Source: JAEUQQ01 sp963697285
Lineage (GTDB): Bacteria > Acidobacteriota > Vicinamibacteria > Vicinamibacterales > JAFNAJ01
Length of the DNA stretch: 64,000 bases
Direction of reading: 5' to 3'
Assembly (NCBI GenBank): GCA_963697285.1
Contig: CAVONI010000002.1
Location: forward strand, 558,001 to 622,000
Shown: one piece after another, positions 61,760 to 64,000 of the stretch
Layout of the letters: the number at the start of each line of letters is the position of its first letter
How positions within the stretch are numbered: position 1 is the first letter of the stretch
Program-made: the position numbers and the translations under genes
Notes under the pieces: generated by a model
What the model was told of the DNA's origin: nothing
Databases searched by the model: none
Seen by the model: only the letters and a program-made list of their open reading frames with translations

Positions 61760-63055
61760 CTACATCTCGTAGCGAAGCGCCTCGACCGGCGGAAGTTCCG
61801 CCGCGCGGCGCGCGGGGTAGAGGGCCGTCACGATCCCGACCACTGCCAGGGCGATCACCGTCACGACGGCCGCCTGCGGCGTGAACACCATCCCCGAGAA
61901 GCGCTCGGGCATCGGCGCCAGGTTGACGAGCGCGCACAACGCCAGCGCGACCGTCATCCCCACCGAACCGCTGATCACCGTGATCAGCATCCCCTCGAGG
62001 AAAAACTGCCTCAGGATGTCGACGGTGGTGGCCCCGAGGGCCTTGCGGACGCCGATCTCGCGCGTGCGCTCCTTGACGGCGATCAGCATGATGTTCATCA
62101 CGCCCAGCCCGCCCAGCGCGAGGGTCACGAAGCCCACGATGGCGAAGAAGTCCTTCATTGTCCCGATCATGCGTCCGAACATGAGTGACTGGATCGACGT
62201 GTCCCACATCGCGATCGCCTCGCGATCGCCGGGATCGAATCCCTTGGCACGGGCGAGCACCGCGCGGACGTCCTTCTCGAGCGCCCAGTCGATGTCGCGG
62301 ATGCGTCCCTGCCGCTCGCTCAGCTGGCGGGGCAGGTCGTCGACCACCCACTGGTGCGGCGCGATGATGATCTGCGACACCGTGCCGACCGGCACGTCGG
62401 GCCGCGGGAAGTCTCGGGCCATGGTCTGGAACGGCACGAAGATCTTCTCGTTGTCGGGGCCGCTGTAGTTGCTGTCCTGCTCCTTGTACCGGATGGTCCC
62501 GACGATTGTGTAGGCGAGACCGTTCAGCGTGATCGTCTGGTTGAGCGGGTCGCGGGCGGCGAACAGCTGCTTGACCACGTCGGCGCCGACGACCGCCACC
62601 CGCAGCACCTTCCGCTCGTCGTCCCAGTTCAGCTGCCGGCCGCGCACGATGTCGAGGGTGCGGATGTCCTGGTAGCTCGGCTCGATGCCGTGCACCATGT
62701 TGGCGCTCGCGTTGTAGGGACTCTTGATGCGGAGGCCGCCGCGCTGGATCTCCGGGCTCGCGACGCGCACCAGCCGTGACTGCTCGACGATGGTGCGCGC
62801 ATCCTGTGCCGTGAGGAACACGCGGCGGCCGGCGCGTTCGCCTCCGGCCTGCATGCTCGTCCGCCCGCCCCACGTGATGGCGATGTTCTTCCCCAGCTCG
62901 CGGAGCACGTGCTCGTTGCCCTCGCGGAAGCCCTCGCCGGTGGCCGACAGGATCACCACCGACACGATGCCCCAGGCGATCCCGAACATGGTCAGGAAGC
63001 TGCGGAGCTTGTGCGCCCACAGGTTCTGGACGGTCTGCTGGAGGGCTTCGCGCAT
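61760..63055 (-). CDS. MacB-type ABC transporter permease (first of two)
   Basis: A 431-aa permease with the same layout: TM1 (FLTMFGIAWGIVSVVILSATGEGF), a periplasmic domain to about residue 290, then the FtsX part with GLGVMNIMLIAVKERTREIGVRKALGATTVDILRQF and ending PPVEALRYEM. It shares the overall pattern with its neighbour but differs enough to be an old paralogue. The 35-base gap to the membrane fusion protein gene upstream makes one operon. The ATP-binding subunit is not in the window and probably lies beyond 64000. Confidence 0.88.
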   Translation of the reverse strand: MREALQQTVQNLWAHKLRSFLTMFGIAWGIVSVVILSATGEGFREGNEHVLRELGKNIAITWGGRTSMQAGGERAGRRVFLTAQDARTIVEQSRLVRVASPEIQRGGLRIKSPYNASANMVHGIEPSYQDIRTLDIVRGRQLNWDDERKVLRVAVVGADVVKQLFAARDPLNQTITLNGLAYTIVGTIRYKEQDSNYSGPDNEKIFVPFQTMARDFPRPDVPVGTVSQIIIAPHQWVVDDLPRQLSERQGRIRDIDWALEKDVRAVLARAKGFDPGDREAIAMWDTSIQSLMFGRMIGTMKDFFAIVGFVTLALGGLGVMNIMLIAVKERTREIGVRKALGATTVDILRQFFLEGMLITVISGSVGMTVALALCALVNLAPMPERFSGMVFTPQAAVVTVIALAVVGIVTALYPARRAAELPPVEALRYEM

Positions 63056-63090
63056 GGTCGTGGTTCTCGCGGCGTCGCGGAGGTGCCGCC

Positions 63091-64000
63091 CTACGAGGGC
63101 AGCACCACCTTGTCGCCCTGCTTCACACCGTCGAGCACCTGCGTCTTGGTGCCGTTGCCGATCCCCGTCTTCACGCGGACCTTGCGATGCCCGTCCTTCG
63201 ACGCCGGATCGACCAGGTCAACCGTCGGATTGCGTTCGGCATCGTAGGTGATGGCCGCCTCGGGAACGATGAGCGAATTCGGGTGCTCTTCGAGGATGAT
63301 CTCGGCATTGGCCGTCATGTTGGCCTTGAGTTCGTTGCCGGGGTTCTGGATCGAGACCTCGACCTCGAAGGTCGTCACGTTGTCTTTCTCGACGCCGATC
63401 GGCGAGATCTGCGTCACCTTGCCGTCGAACGTCTTGTCCTTGAACGTCTCGACCGTGATGCGCGCCGGCATCCCGAGGCGCACCCGACCGATGTCGGCCT
63501 CGTCCACCTTGCCGCGCACGAACACCGACGTGATGTCGCCGAGCGTCATCACGAGCGTCGCGGCCGCGCCCATGTTGAGGATGGAGCTGACGGGGCTGCC
63601 CAGCTCGACGTCACGCGAGAGCACCGTGCCCTTGATCGGCGCGCGGATGGTGGCGTTCCGGAGTTCCTCGGCCGCGCGGGCCACGGCGGCGCGGGCCTGG
63701 GCGACCTTGGCACTGGCCTCTTCGACCCGGGCGCGGGCGACGGTGAGCTGGCCGCGGGCGCTGCGCTGCTTGTTCTCGGCCACGTCGCGTGCGCTCTTCA
63801 GATCGTCGAGCTGTGACTGCGAGTAGAGCTTCTCGTCGAAGAGCTTCACCCCGCGCTCGTAGGACCGGCGCGCGAACTCGACGTCGGGACTCTCGGCCTC
63901 GATCGTGTTCTTCTCGAGCTGCGCGCGGGCGGCGGTCAGGTTGGCTTCGGCCGCCTGGAGGTTGGCCTCTTCTTCACGGAGGCGGGCCGCCAGTTGCTCC
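63091..64000 (-). CDS. Membrane fusion protein (HlyD/MacA-like), partial
   Basis: At least 303 aa; the N-terminus and any signal sequence are cut off by the end of the window. A coiled-coil hairpin with Ala/Glu-rich heptads (SQLDDLKSARDVAENKQRSARGQLTVARARVEE) is followed by lipoyl-like IRAPIKGTVLSRDVELGSPV and a beta-barrel region (VRGKVDEADIGRVRLGMPARITVETF) and ends with TQVLDGVKQGDKVVLPS. This is the periplasmic adaptor that links MacB-type permeases to an outer-membrane channel. A GTG at 63849 is not the true start, since coding continues upstream. Confidence 0.88.
   Translation of the reverse strand, partial: EQLAARLREEEANLQAAEANLTAARAQLEKNTIEAESPDVEFARRSYERGVKLFDEKLYSQSQLDDLKSARDVAENKQRSARGQLTVARARVEEASAKVAQARAAVARAAEELRNATIRAPIKGTVLSRDVELGSPVSSILNMGAAATLVMTLGDITSVFVRGKVDEADIGRVRLGMPARITVETFKDKTFDGKVTQISPIGVEKDNVTTFEVEVSIQNPGNELKANMTANAEIILEEHPNSLIVPEAAITYDAERNPTVDLVDPASKDGHRKVRVKTGIGNGTKTQVLDGVKQGDKVVLPS

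Noticed and set aside
1..64000. tRNA genes
   Set aside because: Scanned for T-loop-like GTTCGAATCC and acceptor stems; the few near matches, such as the one near 19267, lie inside conserved coding sequence.

Overview
This is a GC-rich (about two thirds G+C), densely coded bacterial window. The gene types suggest Acidobacteriota, probably a Vicinamibacteria or Luteitalea-like lineage: a TonB-type receptor with an N-terminal carboxypeptidase-regulatory domain, a double-domain ThyX, squalene synthesis by HpnCDE, TPR proteins and large hydrolases. That placement is inference from family content; there is no rRNA or other marker here. I found no tRNA, rRNA, CRISPR array, phage, plasmid gene or intact insertion sequence.

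Region by region. (1) 7-7275 (+): an envelope polymer locus with a CDP-alcohol phosphatidyltransferase, a nucleotidyltransferase, a Stealth phosphotransferase fused to a GT4-like glycosyltransferase, a polysaccharide flippase and a GT-C membrane protein. (2) 10439-7206 (-): TPR protein, GT4 glycosyltransferase and DegT/DnrJ/EryC1 aminotransferase, tightly overlapped. (3) 10528-15664: a GNAT-family protein, ACP, KAS-II-type synthase, NAD-epimerase and, convergent, an alpha-oxoamine synthase of the serine palmitoyltransferase type. This set matches the enzymes of bacterial ceramide synthesis and is the most interesting block. (4) 15853-18370: TonB-type outer-membrane receptor. (5) 18595-21434: APC transporter and M23 peptidase. 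(6) 21598-24798: heme O synthase, ABC transporter and DUF420 protein, probably cytochrome oxidase biogenesis. (7) 24933-27311 (-): a fusion of a class C beta-lactamase-like domain with a NamZ (DUF1343) muramidase. (8) 27452-30222: TPR protein and a second ABC exporter. (9) 30349-37887: a TetR-controlled fatty-acid beta-oxidation operon. (10) 37884-42771: DUF1684, HAD phosphatase, SirB1-like protein, GT2 and GT-C. (11) 46662-42961 (-): MBL hydrolase, MarR, double rhodanese and M20 peptidase behind an AT-rich promoter with an operator between -35 and -10. (12) 49098-46969 (-): peptide deformylase and ThyX. (13) 49137-52649: Nudix, ThiI, a secreted protein and two small genes. (14) 52615-56287: HpnE, HpnD, PduO-type adenosyltransferase and HpnC. 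(15) 56284-58621: MutY, MutT and YgfZ. (16) 58682-64000: alpha/beta hydrolase, two MacB-type permeases and a membrane fusion protein cut by the window end.

Nine otherwise well-conserved genes carry single-base frameshifts, mostly an extra base in a run of 2-4 identical bases. This looks more like uncorrected indel error in the assembly than gene decay, so those genes are annotated across the shift. Two families of short palindromic repeats sit just after stop codons, and several start codons lie 6-10 bases after a -10 box, which suggests leaderless transcripts.
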